A DNA stretch of 64,000 nt from Halomonas sp. JB37 (lineage in GTDB: Bacteria > Pseudomonadota > Gammaproteobacteria > Pseudomonadales > Halomonadaceae). Below the pieces are notes generated by a model. The model did no database searches and was not told where the DNA came from. It was given only the letters and a program-made list of their open reading frames with translations. Both the position numbers and the translations under genes were made by a program. This document shows positions 63,725 through 64,000 of the stretch, piece after piece (the first letter of the stretch is position 1; each line of letters begins with the position of its first letter). The stretch lies in assembly GCF_002332255.1 (NCBI RefSeq), contig NZ_NRGW01000001.1, positions 434,001 to 498,000 of the forward strand. The letters are read 5' to 3'.

Positions 63725-64000
63725 GTGCGCTTATGGAGCCGTGAACTGTGGCAACTGGCCTGGCTAGCCACGCTGGGGACAAGCATTGGCTGGCTATTGG
63801 ATGCAGCGGGGCTGGGGCTGGCTTCTGGACTGGCAGTGTATCTGTTTTATCAATTGCGGCAGCTGCGCGCGCTGTATCGATGGCTAACCCTGCAACCCCA
63901 TGATGAACCACCTGCTGCCCAGGGGATATGGGGCGAACTGTTTGATCGCTTATATCGCTATCAAAAAAGCCAGCGCATTACGCAAAGTCGGCTGCGTGCC
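63725..64000 (+). CDS. phoR: Phosphate sensor kinase PhoR, N-terminal part (truncated by window)
   Basis: 92 codons of an open frame starting at GTG 63725, two bases after the phoB stop, and running to the window edge. It encodes WSRELWQLAWLATLGTSIGWL, a membrane helix, and a second hydrophobic stretch (GLASGLAVYLFYQLRQL), followed by the linker seen in PhoR of Pseudomonas. The competing ATG at 63723 is in another frame without a family match. Kinase domains lie outside the window. Confidence 0.85.
   Translation, partial: MRLWSRELWQLAWLATLGTSIGWLLDAAGLGLASGLAVYLFYQLRQLRALYRWLTLQPHDEPPAAQGIWGELFDRLYRYQKSQRITQSRLRA

Overview
This 64 kb window is a chromosomal segment of a moderately GC-rich halophilic gammaproteobacterium, most likely Halomonas/Vreelandella (Halomonadaceae). 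The grounds are an NhaD-type Na+/H+ antiporter and a housekeeping backbone that, from memory, follows the Pseudomonas order: cytochrome c5, rep, pyrE-crc-rph, yicC, gmk-rpoZ-spoT, ridA, oxyR-recG, HU, rubredoxin reductase, ubiC-ubiA, phoB-phoR. I saw no rRNA, tRNA, CRISPR array, transposase or phage structural gene. All calls come from reading motifs and context; no database search was possible.

Layout. 1-5.2 kb: nhaD, a CBS-domain protein, a QseBC-like two-component pair and a cytochrome c5. 5.3-10.4 kb: rep, trmL, pyrE, crc (an exonuclease-III fold without catalytic residues) and rph. 10.5-17.9 kb: a ribose-type sugar ABC transporter operon with an FGGY kinase and a divergent LacI regulator; a near-perfect operator palindrome lies between them and a hexanucleotide repeat supplies five in-frame ATGs to the binding-protein gene. 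18.0-22.7 kb: yicC, then an HprRS-like oxidative/metal stress module (transthyretin-like HiuH, HbpS/GlcG-like secreted protein, response regulator, sensor kinase) with a recognisable HprR/CusR box, closed by a diverged second copy of the yicC 3' end. 22.7-26.4 kb: a three-gene periplasmic FAD dehydrogenase complex (Tat small subunit, GMC flavoprotein, triheme cytochrome c).

26.5-36.9 kb is a defence operon on the minus strand: hsdR, hsdM, hsdS and a 1188-residue protein fusing a UPF1-like SF1 helicase to a C-terminal phospholipase-D nuclease domain. That architecture matches the description of type II Mokosh (MkoC). The hsdM-hsdS-mkoC junctions are 4-bp start/stop overlaps and the operon ends at a Rho-independent terminator. 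This is the most interesting region.

37.2-43.0 kb: assorted metabolic and stress genes (histidine phosphatase, alcohol dehydrogenase, pirin, DNA glycosylase, MFS efflux, glycine-zipper lipoprotein, extensin-like protein). 43.1-51.0 kb returns to the backbone (gmk, rpoZ, spoT, ridA, an NAD-dependent epimerase-like gene, oxyR, recG). 51-59.3 kb: a FUSC-family membrane protein and a catabolic operon (DUF3100 membrane pair, M20 amidohydrolase, 3-hydroxyisobutyrate-dehydrogenase-like enzyme, aldehyde dehydrogenase broken near its C terminus) with a LysR regulator. 59.3-64 kb: SCP2-like protein, HU, rubredoxin reductase-like flavoprotein, ubiC, ubiA and phoB-phoR behind a multi-unit Pho box; phoR runs off the window.
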